From FEN-299 sp963717945 (GTDB taxonomy: Bacteria > Acidobacteriota > Vicinamibacteria > Vicinamibacterales > Fen-181), in contig CAVQXT010000003.1 in assembly GCA_963717945.1 (NCBI GenBank), positions 496,001-560,000 on the forward strand: DNA of 64,000 nucleotides, given 5' to 3'. Positions 41,056 through 49,445 of this stretch are shown one piece after another; positions within the stretch are counted from its first letter, which is position 1, and each line of letters starts with the position of its first letter. The notes beneath the pieces are model-generated. The model did not search any database. It was not told the origin of the DNA and was given only the letters and a program-made list of their open reading frames with translations. The translations under genes were made by a program, and so were the position numbers.

Positions 41056-41880
41056 TCAGCGCCGTTCCAGCCACCCCCCATACAGTTCCGGCCGGCGGTG
41101 TTTCATGAACAGCCGGCGGGCGTGCGAGCGCTCGACTGTATCGAGATCGACGTCCGCGTAGAGAATCGTCTCCTCGAGCGCCGGCGCGTTCGCGATGACC
41201 GACCCATTGGGCGCGCATACGAACGACTCCCCGCCGAACGTCAGGCACTCCTCCTCGCCGACCCGGTTGCACAGCGCCGTGAAATACCCGTTCTGGAACG
41301 CGGCCACCTGCAGCTCGGACTGGTAGAGCCCCTCGGGCCATTCGCCGACAGAGCCGGCCTGCGGCACCACCACCAATTCGGCGCCGCCGAGCGCCAGCGC
41401 GCGCATGTACTCGGGGAAATGCCGGTCGTAGCAGATGGCGACGCCGACCCGGCCGACGGCCGTCTCGTAGACCGGCGCGCCCGTGTCGCCCGGCGTGTAG
41501 TAGCCCTGCTCGTGGAAACAGGCGTACTCGGTGATGTGAATCATGCGCGTGCAGCCGAGCAGCCGGCCGTCGGCGTCGATGACCGGCGAGCTGTCGAAGG
41601 TGCGATGCCCGTCCCGCTCGAACAGGTTGAGCACGACCACCATCTCGAGCTCCGCGGCCTTCCGCTGGAACAGTTCGGTGACCGGTCCGGGGACCGGCTC
41701 GGCCAGGCTGGCGTCGTCGGGCCCGGCCGGTCGCTGCGGGTAGAACGGCTCGAAGGCCAGCTCCGCGAAGCAGGCGAGCTTCGCCCCGCCGGCGGCCGCC
41801 GCGTCGAGCGCCGCCAGCCCGCGGGCGACGTTGGCCTGCTTGTCCGGAGTGGCGCGCTGCTGCACCAGTGCAAGTCTCAT
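41056..41880 (-). CDS. Carbon-nitrogen hydrolase (nitrilase superfamily) lacking the usual catalytic lysine
   Basis: A 274-residue nitrilase-superfamily hydrolase close to N-carbamoylputrescine amidase and beta-ureidopropionase. The nucleophile C150 lies in AICYDRHFPEYMRALAL, and the catalytic Glu is E40 in FAELAFEP. A structural Glu is E124 in FHEQGYYTPGD. At the position of the catalytic lysine (RK-x-H in relatives) the text reads T-R-M-I-H, with Met at 113. R112 is one residue away. The enzyme may use a shifted residue, belong to a distinct subfamily, or be inactive. Cytoplasmic, no signal peptide, single gene. Confidence 0.87.
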   Translation of the reverse strand: MRLALVQQRATPDKQANVARGLAALDAAAAGGAKLACFAELAFEPFYPQRPAGPDDASLAEPVPGPVTELFQRKAAELEMVVVLNLFERDGHRTFDSSPVIDADGRLLGCTRMIHITEYACFHEQGYYTPGDTGAPVYETAVGRVGVAICYDRHFPEYMRALALGGAELVVVPQAGSVGEWPEGLYQSELQVAAFQNGYFTALCNRVGEEECLTFGGESFVCAPNGSVIANAPALEETILYADVDLDTVERSHARRLFMKHRRPELYGGWLERR

Positions 41881-41968
41881 GGCTGAATTCTAACCCGCCG
41901 GTCTACAATCTCCCCGCCCCTTCCCGCCTGTCTGGTTCGTGTCGTCACGTTTCGTGGAGGACCGTGCT

Positions 41969-44674
41969 ATGCGACTTCGTCATCTGGCGTCCGGCCCGCT
42001 GTGGCCCCGCCGCGTGCTCCTGCTGACTCTCGCGCTCCTCGTCGTCGCGCTCTCGACCGGGACGATGGCCACCGACGAGCGCGTGGCGCCAAAGCCCAAC
42101 TACGACCTCGCGGCCAGGTGGATGGCCTCGAAGGTCGGCAAGCTCGTCTTCGACACCAGCGTCTCCCCGCACTGGGCCGAGGGGAGCGACCGCTTCTGGT
42201 ACGCGTTCGAGACGGCGCACGGCCGCCAGTTCGTCCTGGTGGACCCGGTCAAGCGGACCAAGACGCCGCTCTGGGACAACGCGAAGATGGCGGCGATGCT
42301 GACCGGCATCACGCGCATCCCGTACGACTCCCAGCACCTGCCGATCCAACCCGCGACGATGAAGTGGGTGAAGAGCGACGCCGCCATCCGGTTCGAGGTC
42401 GAGGTCCCGAAAGACGCGACGATCGTCGGCGAGAAGCCCCCGGCCGACGAGAAGAAGGCCGCCGAGGCGACGAAGGACGTCAAGGCCGACGAACAGAAGA
42501 AGGAAGACGTCAAGAAAGAGGACGTGAAGAAGGACGCGGCCAAGAAGGACGAACCGAAGGAAGAGCCGAAGACCACCAAGACGCTCTACTTCGAGTACGA
42601 CCTCGCCGCGGGCAAGATCGCGCTGCTGCCTGACTTCAAGGCCGACCCCAAGAAGCCCGGCTGGGCGCAGGTCTCGCCCGATGGCAAGACGGTCCTCTTC
42701 GCCCGCGGCTTCAACCTCTTCATGATGGATGAGGCCAGCTACAAGCTGGCGCAGAAGGACTTCGGCGACCCGAAGGTCCAGGAGGTCCAGCTCACCACCG
42801 ACGGCGAGGACCACTACAGCTTCGCCAGGGAGTTGACCGACGAGGCGAAGACCACGCTCAAGAAGGACCAGAAGGGCGACACCAAGCACAAGGACGGCCC
42901 CCGCGTGCCGGCGATCGGCGCGGTCTGGGCGAAGGACTCGAGCCGTTTCGCGATGACCAGGACCGACCTGCGCAAGGTGGGTGACCTCTGGGTCATCAAC
43001 TCGCTGGCGCAGCCGCGGCCGACGCTCGAGACCTACCGTTACGCGATGCCCGGCGAAGAGAACGTGGACCAGGAGGAACTGCTCGTCTTCGACCGCGCGA
43101 GCAGGCAGCGCGTCACCGCGAAGGCCGACGCCTTCAAGGACCAGAGCCTGCAGATCGCGACCGCGCGCACCACGGCCCGCGAGCGGGCGGCCGAGAAGAC
43201 CGAGCCGAAGTGGCTCGGCGACAGCGCCGACACGCTCTACCTCTACCGGTCGAGCCGCGACCTCCACCGCGTGGACGTCTGCTCGGTGAACGCCGTGACC
43301 GGCGCGGTGAAGCCGATTATCGAGGAGCGGCTGAACACCTACATCGACACGCAGCCGCTGTGGACGGTGGGGAACGGCCAGGAGTTCATCCACTGGTCCG
43401 AGCGCGACGGCTGGGGCCACTACTACCTGTTCGACGCGAACGGCACCCTCAAGAACCAGATCGACTCCGGGGAGTTCGTAGCCGGGCCGATCAGCTACGT
43501 GGACGAGAAGCTGCGGGTGATGTACTTCATGGCCAACGGCCGCGAGGCGAACGAGGACCCGTACTTCACGCACCTCTACCGCGTGAACCTCGACGGCACC
43601 GGCCTCAAGCTGCTCGACCCGGGCGATGCCTCGCACAGCGCCGTCGTCGGGGACAACGGGAAGTACTTCATCGACACCTACTCGCAGGTGAACACGGCGC
43701 CGAAGTCCGAGCTGTTCGACACCGCGGGCCTGAAGCTCGCCGACCTCGAGCAGACCGACGTCAGCGCGCTCGTCGAGGCCGGCTTCAAGTTCCCCGAGCC
43801 GTTCAAGGTCAAGGCGGACGACGGGGTGACGGACCTCTACGGCACGATGTACAAGCCGTTCGACTTCGACCCGGGCAAGTCGTATCCAATCATCGCCTAC
43901 GTCTACCCGGGGCCGCAGACCGAGAGCGTCACCAAGACGTTCTCCCCCCGCAACGCCAACGTCGCCCTCGCCAACATGGGCTTTGTGATCGTCGAGGTCG
44001 GCAACCGCGGCGGCAACCCGCAGCGGTCCAAGTGGTACCACAACTACGGCTACGGGAACCTGCGCGACTACGGCCTGTCGGACAAGAAGGCGGCCATCGA
44101 GCAGCTCGCGCGGAAGTACCCCTGGATCGACATCCACAACGTGGGCATCTGGGGCCACTCGGGCGGCGGCTTCATGTCCACCGCGGCGATGCTCGTCTAC
44201 CCGGACTTCTTCAAGGTCGCGGTCTCCGAGTCGGGCAACCACGAGAACAACATCTACAACCGGTGGTGGAGCGAGAAGCACCACGGCGTCAAGGAAGTCA
44301 CCGACAAGGACGGCAAGGTGAAGTTCGAGTACACGATCGACCGGAACTCGGAGATCGCGAAGAACCTGAAAGGCCACCTGCTGCTCGCGACCGGCGACAT
44401 CGACAACAACGTGCACCCGGCCAACACGCTGCGCCTGGCCGACGCGCTCGTCAAGGCGAACAAGCGGTTCGACATGTTCATCCTGCCGGGCCAGCGCCAC
44501 GGCTACGGCCCGATGGCCGACTACTTCTTCTGGGTGCGCGCCGATTACTTCGCCGAGCATCTGCTCGGCAGCCGGCCGGACTCGGTGGACCTGATCGAGC
44601 TCTCGCGCGAGACGCCGCAGACGGGGGCGAAGCGGAGCGGGACCACGACAGGGACGGGGCAGAGACAGCGGTAG
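41969..44674 (+). CDS. Exported S9 prolyl oligopeptidase-family peptidase (DPP IV-like) with Lys/Glu-rich insertion
   Basis: A 901-residue exported serine peptidase with a signal peptide (hydrophobic 16-30), an eight-bladed-propeller-type N-terminal domain, and a C-terminal alpha/beta-hydrolase domain. The catalytic triad is visible: Ser in IWGHSGGGFMS, Asp in TGDIDNNVHPANT, His in PGQRHGYG. Residues 155-205 are an unusual charged insertion of Lys, Glu and Asp (KKEDVKKEDVKKDAAKKDE). ATG at 41969 with GGAGG upstream is chosen over an earlier in-frame codon. A close relative lies at 49446. It likely cuts Xaa-Pro dipeptides from external peptides. Confidence 0.9.
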   Translation: MRLRHLASGPLWPRRVLLLTLALLVVALSTGTMATDERVAPKPNYDLAARWMASKVGKLVFDTSVSPHWAEGSDRFWYAFETAHGRQFVLVDPVKRTKTPLWDNAKMAAMLTGITRIPYDSQHLPIQPATMKWVKSDAAIRFEVEVPKDATIVGEKPPADEKKAAEATKDVKADEQKKEDVKKEDVKKDAAKKDEPKEEPKTTKTLYFEYDLAAGKIALLPDFKADPKKPGWAQVSPDGKTVLFARGFNLFMMDEASYKLAQKDFGDPKVQEVQLTTDGEDHYSFARELTDEAKTTLKKDQKGDTKHKDGPRVPAIGAVWAKDSSRFAMTRTDLRKVGDLWVINSLAQPRPTLETYRYAMPGEENVDQEELLVFDRASRQRVTAKADAFKDQSLQIATARTTARERAAEKTEPKWLGDSADTLYLYRSSRDLHRVDVCSVNAVTGAVKPIIEERLNTYIDTQPLWTVGNGQEFIHWSERDGWGHYYLFDANGTLKNQIDSGEFVAGPISYVDEKLRVMYFMANGREANEDPYFTHLYRVNLDGTGLKLLDPGDASHSAVVGDNGKYFIDTYSQVNTAPKSELFDTAGLKLADLEQTDVSALVEAGFKFPEPFKVKADDGVTDLYGTMYKPFDFDPGKSYPIIAYVYPGPQTESVTKTFSPRNANVALANMGFVIVEVGNRGGNPQRSKWYHNYGYGNLRDYGLSDKKAAIEQLARKYPWIDIHNVGIWGHSGGGFMSTAAMLVYPDFFKVAVSESGNHENNIYNRWWSEKHHGVKEVTDKDGKVKFEYTIDRNSEIAKNLKGHLLLATGDIDNNVHPANTLRLADALVKANKRFDMFILPGQRHGYGPMADYFFWVRADYFAEHLLGSRPDSVDLIELSRETPQTGAKRSGTTTGTGQRQR

Positions 44675-44702
44675 GGCAGGGGGGCTAATGTAGTAGTCAG
44701 GG

Positions 44703-44771
44703 GCCAGTTCTCAGTTGTCAGTCCGTCACACGTCGCACACTGACCACTGGCAACTGGCCACTGGCAACTGC
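44703..44771. repeat. Family B repeat (degenerate core)
   Basis: CCAGTTCTCAGTTGTCAGT words, a degenerate core CGTCACACGTCGCACA, and CCACTGGCAACTGGCCACTG words. It lies between two co-directional genes, ending just before the ribosome binding site of the dienelactone hydrolase. Confidence 0.78.
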
Positions 44772-44789
44772 AGCGAAGGTGGAGCTCCC

Positions 44790-45647
44790 ATGCGCCAAGA
44801 CGTCATCACCCTGTACGACCAGTACGTCCACGGCGGGATCAGCCGGCGCGAGTTTCTCGACCGGCTGGCCCAGACCGTGGGCGGGTCGGCGGCCGCGCTC
44901 GCGCTGCTGCCGGCGATCGAGAACGACTACGGCCAGGCGCCCATCGTCGCGGCCGACGACAAGAGCCTGGAGACCAGCCGTGCCGGCTACGACTCGGCCG
45001 GCACGAAGATGTCCGGCTATCTCGCCCGCGAAAAGGGCGGGAAGAAGCGTCCCGCGGTGATCGTCGTCCATGAGAACCGCGGGCTCAACCCGCACATCGA
45101 GGACGTGGCGCGGCGGATCGCGAAGGAAGGGTTCCTCGCCTTCGCGGTGGATGCGCTCTCGCCGCTCGGCGGCACGCCGCCGAACGAAGAAGAGGCGATC
45201 AAGCTCATCGGGACGCTCAAGCCGGAGGAGACGGTGGCGCACTACGCGGCCGCCGTGAAGTTCCTTTCCACGCACCCGGAGTCAACCGGCAGGGTGGGAG
45301 CGGTCGGCTTCTGCTGGGGGGGCGGGATCGTGAACCGCCTGGCGGCCGCGGGGACCACGCTGGCTGCCGGCGTCGCCTACTACGGCATGCAGCTGCCGGC
45401 GGCCGACGTGCCGAAGATCACGTGCCCGCTGCTGCTGCACTACGCGGGGCTCGATCAGCGGATCGACGCAGGCGTCCCGGAGTTCGAAGCCGCGCTCAAG
45501 GCCAACAAGAAGACGTTCGAGCTGTTCATGTACGAGGGCGCGAACCACGCGTTCAACAACGACACGAACGCCGCGCGCTATAACAAGGCAGCCGCCGACC
45601 TGGCCTGGGGCAGGACGGTGGCGTTCCTACGGAAGTACCTTGCGTAG
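44790..45647 (+). CDS. Dienelactone hydrolase-family protein with Tat-like N-terminus
   Basis: A 285-residue alpha/beta hydrolase. The nucleophile is C175 in GFCWGGG, with the interacting E95 in VVHENRG; D222 in YAGLDQRID and H253 in EGANHAFNN complete the triad. These are the features of carboxymethylenebutenolidase. The N-terminus has GISRREFLDRLAQ followed by an Ala-rich hydrophobic stretch, a Tat-like signal, so it may be exported. AAGGTGGAG lies before the ATG at 44790. It is flanked by two family B repeats (44703 and 45648). Confidence 0.87.
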   Translation: MRQDVITLYDQYVHGGISRREFLDRLAQTVGGSAAALALLPAIENDYGQAPIVAADDKSLETSRAGYDSAGTKMSGYLAREKGGKKRPAVIVVHENRGLNPHIEDVARRIAKEGFLAFAVDALSPLGGTPPNEEEAIKLIGTLKPEETVAHYAAAVKFLSTHPESTGRVGAVGFCWGGGIVNRLAAAGTTLAAGVAYYGMQLPAADVPKITCPLLLHYAGLDQRIDAGVPEFEAALKANKKTFELFMYEGANHAFNNDTNAARYNKAAADLAWGRTVAFLRKYLA

Positions 45648-45728
45648 TTGCCAGTGGTCAGTTGCCAGTTGTCAGTGTGTCACGCGTAACTCTCACTGGC
45701 CACTGGCAACTGACAACTGGCAACTGTC
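45648..45728. repeat. Family B repeat between convergent genes
   Basis: A core with GTGTGTCACGCGTAAC near 45675-45690 and flanking CCAGTGGTCAGTTGCCAG words with their complements. It ends 5 bases before the stop of the opposing peptidase gene. Confidence 0.8.
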
Positions 45729-45733
45729 GGCGT

Positions 45734-46948
45734 CTACTGTCTCTGTCCGCGCGGAGCCTGGTCCACGTAGGTCACCGGCTTCGAGCGGTCCTCGTACGGC
45801 CGCAGGATCCACTCGAAGAACGTCCACGTCCGGTTCCACGAGTCGATCTGGTCCGGCGACTCCACGCGCTCGAGCGTCGCCGGATCGACGCGGCGGCTGA
45901 ACGCGTGGCCGCCGCTCTGCCCCCAGCGCGGCGGGTTGACGTAGGTCTTCGTCTCGGCCAGGTCCGGCTTGCGCGACCTGAGCGCGTCCACGATCTGCTG
46001 GTCCTCCACGTAGTTCACGTCGAGGTCGTTGGTCGAGACGTGGACGAGCAGCGGCACCTTGAGATTGTCGACGTGGTAGAGCGGCGAGCGCTCGATGTAG
46101 ATCTCCGGCTTCTCGAACGGCAGCCCCTGGATCCCCTGCTGCGTCGAGAAGTCCCACTGGTAGCCCGGGCCTTTGTACGACAGCCGGAACACCAGGTTCG
46201 TCACCGGGACGATGGCCGCCCCCGCCGCGAACGGGTGCTTCTCGCGGAAGACCGACATCAGCGTGATGTAGCCGCCGTGGCTCCATCCCATGATGCCGAT
46301 GCGCGCCGGGTCCACGTAGGGCAGCGTCTTCAGGTAGTCGACCGCCGAGATCGTGTCGTCCACTTCCTTGCCGCCGTAGTCGATCGCCTGGTGGAAGGCC
46401 TCGCCGTAGCCGGTGCTGCCGCGGTAGTCGGGCGCGATGACCACGTAGCCGCGGGCGACCGCCTCCTTCACGAACGGGAACATCGTGATGCCCCAGTTGC
46501 CGTGGACGCCGCCGTGCACCCAGACCATCGCGGCGTGACCGTTCGGGCCGCGCTTCTGGATCGGCTGGAACAGGTAGGCGGGGATGTCGAGGTCGCCCAC
46601 GCTGCTCCGGTACTTGACGATCTTGAAGTCGATGATCCCCTTGCAGAGCTCCGGATAGCGCGCGGCGGCCTTCTCGCGCGCGGCGATGTCGGCCTGGTAG
46701 TTGGTGTTGAGCGACTGGAACTTCGGATCGGTCGGCACGTACAGCCGGCGCGCCCGCGCCTCGTCCATCGGGACCTGGGCGCGCGGGTTCTGGCGCGGCT
46801 GCTGGGCGGCCGGGGCCTGCGCCTGCTGCGCCGGGCGCGGGGGCGTCTGTGCCTGGGGTGCCTGCCCGGGGTCGGCGCCCAGGCCGACGCCGGCGACCGC
46901 CATCGCGAACACGAGGGCTTGAGGGAACGGAAGAGATGGCCGATTCAC
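45734..46948 (-). CDS. Exported S9-family alpha/beta hydrolase (prolyl oligopeptidase-type)
   Basis: A 404-residue protein: signal peptide (ALVFAMAVAGVGLGA), an Ala/Pro/Gln-rich linker (about 28-60), then a peptidase S9 catalytic domain. The catalytic serine is about S223 in IMGWSHGGYITLM; HGGVHGNWGITMFPF is the oxyanion strand-loop; the late motif SGGHAFSRR gives the His. No beta-propeller is present, so it is a minimal hydrolase, perhaps an acylaminoacyl peptidase or esterase. GTG at 46948 is chosen because AGGAGG lies 5 bases before it; the longer frame has none. Confidence 0.87.
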   Translation of the reverse strand: MNRPSLPFPQALVFAMAVAGVGLGADPGQAPQAQTPPRPAQQAQAPAAQQPRQNPRAQVPMDEARARRLYVPTDPKFQSLNTNYQADIAAREKAAARYPELCKGIIDFKIVKYRSSVGDLDIPAYLFQPIQKRGPNGHAAMVWVHGGVHGNWGITMFPFVKEAVARGYVVIAPDYRGSTGYGEAFHQAIDYGGKEVDDTISAVDYLKTLPYVDPARIGIMGWSHGGYITLMSVFREKHPFAAGAAIVPVTNLVFRLSYKGPGYQWDFSTQQGIQGLPFEKPEIYIERSPLYHVDNLKVPLLVHVSTNDLDVNYVEDQQIVDALRSRKPDLAETKTYVNPPRWGQSGGHAFSRRVDPATLERVESPDQIDSWNRTWTFFEWILRPYEDRSKPVTYVDQAPRGQRQ

Positions 46949-47077
46949 GAGAACCTCCTGGTCAATGGGGGCAGCGGGGGCGGCCGGCAATGTTACAGAG
47001 AGTAGGCAGGGGCCCAGGGATGCGGACAGGGTCCCCCCGAGACGTGGTTCCGGGATCTACTGATATCTACGAGCTGG

Positions 47078-47128
47078 CCCGAGTCCTGAGCCTTGAGCCC
47101 GAAGCCTCTTATCCTGAGCCGGGCCCGG
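47078..47128. repeat. Word-array repeat
   Basis: Words of the type CCTGAGCCTTGAGCCCGAAGCC, running into a GGGCCCGGC palindrome. It lies just after the stop of the small zinc-binding protein. Confidence 0.55.
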
Positions 47129-47129
47129 C

Positions 47130-47300
47130 TTACGCCGTAGCCCTCTTGGATGATTCACGAGCGGCCATCGCCTGGCGCGCGCGGTAGATCGAGCACCAGT
47201 CCTTGTGATCGCTGACGGCCATGCCGCACTCCGGGCAGATCCGCACGCGATTGACCGGCTGCCCGCTCGCCATACCCAATATCTTCTTGAGGAAGGTCAT
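47130..47300 (-). CDS. Small zinc-binding protein (56 residues)
   Basis: On the minus strand ATG at 47300 with GGAG about 8 bases upstream opens a 56-residue frame ending in TAA. It begins MTFLKKILGMASGQP and contains CPECGMAVSDHKDWC: C22 and C25 with H32 and C36 can form a zinc-ribbon-like site, followed by a basic tail (RAR, SSKRATA). Small treble-clef-like proteins of this size are common but poorly known. It is too short for usual ORF filters. It lies divergent to the ABC transporter and next to family C repeats. Confidence 0.6.
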   Translation of the reverse strand: MTFLKKILGMASGQPVNRVRICPECGMAVSDHKDWCSIYRARQAMAARESSKRATA

Positions 47301-47312
47301 TGTCCGTCTCCA

Positions 47313-47410
47313 CCGGCAACCCTAAAGGGTCGCCCTACCGGAACCGCCGTCTGGCCACCCTGAAGGGTCGCCCTACAGGAACCACGGTAGGGCGAGGCTT
47401 TAGCCTTGCC
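47313..47410. repeat. Family C repeat, two partial tandem units
   Basis: ACCCTAAAGGGTCGCCCTAC, then a related ACCCTGAAGGGTCGCCCTAC unit, then CGGTAGGGCGAGGCTTTAGC. A second member is at 62283-62344. It lies directly before the ABC ATPase gene. Confidence 0.8.
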
Positions 47411-47456
47411 TTCGATATCCATAAAGACGGCTTTGGGGGCACAATGGTTCCCTGCC

Positions 47457-48357
47457 ATGGCTCCTGCCATCCACGTGGACGGCCTGACGAAGGATTACGG
47501 CCGCCTTCGGGCGCTGGACGGCCTCGAACTCGACGTGCGACGACGGCGAGGTGATGGGGTTCCTCGGGCCGAACGGCTCGGGCAAGACCACCACCATCCG
47601 GCTCCTGCTCGACCTCATCCGGTCCACCCGCGGGTCGGCCGCCATCGGCGGCTTCGACTGCCACCGGCAGAGCCTCGAGGCCCGGCGCCTGGTCGGCTAC
47701 CTTCCCGGCGAGGTGCCCGTCTACCCCGAGCTGTCCGGCGCGGACTACCTCGGGTATCTGGCCTCGCTCGGCGCCGAGCGGCCGGAACCCCAGGTGGTCG
47801 ATCGCCTGCTGGACCGATTCACGCTGGGCCCATCCGACCTGAACAAGAAGATGCGGGACCTGTCACACGGCACGAGACGGAAGCTCGGCATCGTCCAGGC
47901 GCTGATGGCGCGGCCAAGCGTCGCCATCCTCGACGAGCCGACCGCCGGACTCGACCCGCTGATGATCGAGGCGTTTGCCGAGACGATTGCCGAGCTGAAG
48001 CGTGAGGGGCGGACGACCGTGTTCCTGTCGTCGCACGTGCTGTCTGAGGTGGAGAGCACGTGCGACCGCGTGGCCGTCATCCGCGAGGGACGCCTGGCCG
48101 CGGTCGAGTCGGTATCGAAGATCCGCGACTCGCTCCCGCGCCGCGTCACCGTGCGTTTCGCGGAGGGGCAGCTTTTCCCGGCGCTCGAGACGCCCGGTGT
48201 CCGGGCGGTGTCGTCCTCGGCGACGGAATGGGTGCTCGAGGTGAGCGGGCCGATGGGGCCGCTGCTCGAGCACCTCCGGGGACTGCCCGTGGCCGACATC
48301 GAGGTCGAGCGCGCCTCGCTCGAAGACTACGTGCTTCGTCTCTACGCCAGGAACTGA
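47457..48357 (+). CDS. ABC transporter ATP-binding protein (one frameshift as written)
   Basis: A 299-residue ABC ATPase of the ABC-2/drug-exporter type: Walker A GPNGSGKTTT, a Q-loop region, signature LSHGTRRKLGI (a variant of LSGGQ), Walker B VAILDEPTAGLDP and the switch His in SSHVLSEVE. The frame starting at ATG 47457 (MAPAIHVDGLTKDYG) breaks near 47540, where ELDVRDGEVMG-type coding has an extra base. Removing it restores the whole protein. Its TGA overlaps the ATG of the permease (TGATG), so the two form one exporter. Confidence 0.85.
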
Positions 48358-49175
48358 TGCGCGACACGCGGCTGTACTCACTCGTCGTCAGATCGCTGGC
48401 CCGCGGGAGGGCGGTGTTCCTCCCGGTCGGCCTGATCCTGACCGGGTTCCAGGTGATGCTCGTCGTGATCGCGTCCACGCTCCAGACGGCGCGTTCGTTC
48501 ACGCTGCTGTCGGCGATGATGCCGATGGGGGTGCAGCAGGCGTTCGGCCCGTCGGTCTTCATGCTCGCGTCGTTCGCCGGCCTGACGACGTTCGGCTACT
48601 TTCACCCGGTCGTGGTCCTCGCGGTGACCTTGCTCGGCGTCTACCTGGCCACCGAGCCGGCGGGCGAGGTGGAGTGGGGGCTGTTCGACCTGGAGCTGGC
48701 GCGGCCGGTGCCGCGCCGCGACGTGGTGACGCGCAGCCTCATCGTGTCGCTCGGCGTGACCGCGGTCGTCGGGGGCGCGATGATGGCCGGGACCTTCGCC
48801 GGGCTGGCGGCGCTGGCGCCAGCGGGCTCCGCCTGGCCGCGTTTCCCGCGGGTGCTCGGCCTCGCCGCGCACCTGGTGGCGCTCGCCTGGGTTTTCGCCT
48901 CGGCGGGTCTGCTGGCCTCGGCCCTGGCACGCCGAAGAGGGGCGGCCTTCGGTGGCGTGGCCGTGATCGTGGTCTGCCTCTACCTGCTGAATTTCATCGC
49001 CGACTCCTGGGAGAAGGCGGCACCGCTGCGCCCGTATCTGCCCTTCCACTACTTCCCCGGCTTCGAGGTCGCGAGCGGAACCGCCTCGACGGTGCGGGAT
49101 TTGAGCGTCCTCGCCGCTGTCGCGGCAGTGCTGGTGGCTGCGGCATACTGGCGGTTCGAGAAGAGGGATCTGTAG
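48357..49175 (+). CDS. ABC-2 type transporter permease
   Basis: A 272-residue membrane protein with about six hydrophobic segments (VFLPVGLILTGFQVMLVVI, SLIVSLGVTAVVGGAMMAG, HLVALAWVFASAGLLA and others). It has the ABC-2 motif EPAGEVEWGLFDLELARPVPRRDVV, in which the helix after the first membrane pair contacts the ATPase. It pairs with the ATPase immediately upstream. Substrate unknown; exporters of this type move drugs, peptides or polysaccharides. Confidence 0.83.
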   Translation: MRDTRLYSLVVRSLARGRAVFLPVGLILTGFQVMLVVIASTLQTARSFTLLSAMMPMGVQQAFGPSVFMLASFAGLTTFGYFHPVVVLAVTLLGVYLATEPAGEVEWGLFDLELARPVPRRDVVTRSLIVSLGVTAVVGGAMMAGTFAGLAALAPAGSAWPRFPRVLGLAAHLVALAWVFASAGLLASALARRRGAAFGGVAVIVVCLYLLNFIADSWEKAAPLRPYLPFHYFPGFEVASGTASTVRDLSVLAAVAAVLVAAAYWRFEKRDL

Positions 49176-49229
49176 CCGGCTCGCGGCCTTCGCCTTGCGG
49201 CCGGATCACACGGTCACGCAGGCCCACCG

Positions 49230-49400
49230 GCGCAGGGCTGAAGCCCTGCGCTATCTGGAGAATGTGTACGGACGGGAGAATGTGTACGGACGGGAGAATG
49301 TGTACGGACGGGAGAATGTGTACGGACGGGAGAATGTGTACGGACGGCAGATAGCGCAGGCCTTTAGGCCTGCGCCCCTGCCCTTTAGGCCTGCGCCCCT
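49230..49400. repeat. Family A element with inserted minisatellite and duplicated right half
   Basis: A family A unit GCGCAGGGCT/AGCCCTGCGC with CTATCTG tail (about 49230-49257), then an 18-bp tandem array, then an inverted unit with loop variant (AGGCCTTTAGGCCT, about 49348-49370) and a second partial copy. Confidence 0.82.
49258..49347. repeat. 18-bp minisatellite, five perfect copies
   Basis: The unit GAGAATGTGTACGGACGG is repeated exactly five times without interruption between the two halves of a family A pair, exactly where the other pairs carry a unique 10-23 base spacer. Confidence 0.92.
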
Positions 49401-49445
49401 GCCGGCCGACTGTATGATCGCCACATGGTCTTCCGTGGAGGTTCA

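Noticed and set aside
41945..44560. Long minus-strand frame opposite the S9 peptidase
   Set aside because: Antisense shadow with highly biased composition; the plus strand shows a signal peptide and a full catalytic triad.
49258..49347. Short regularly repeated units, CRISPR-like at first sight
   Set aside because: The 18-bp copies are directly adjacent with no unique spacers, and no cas gene is near.
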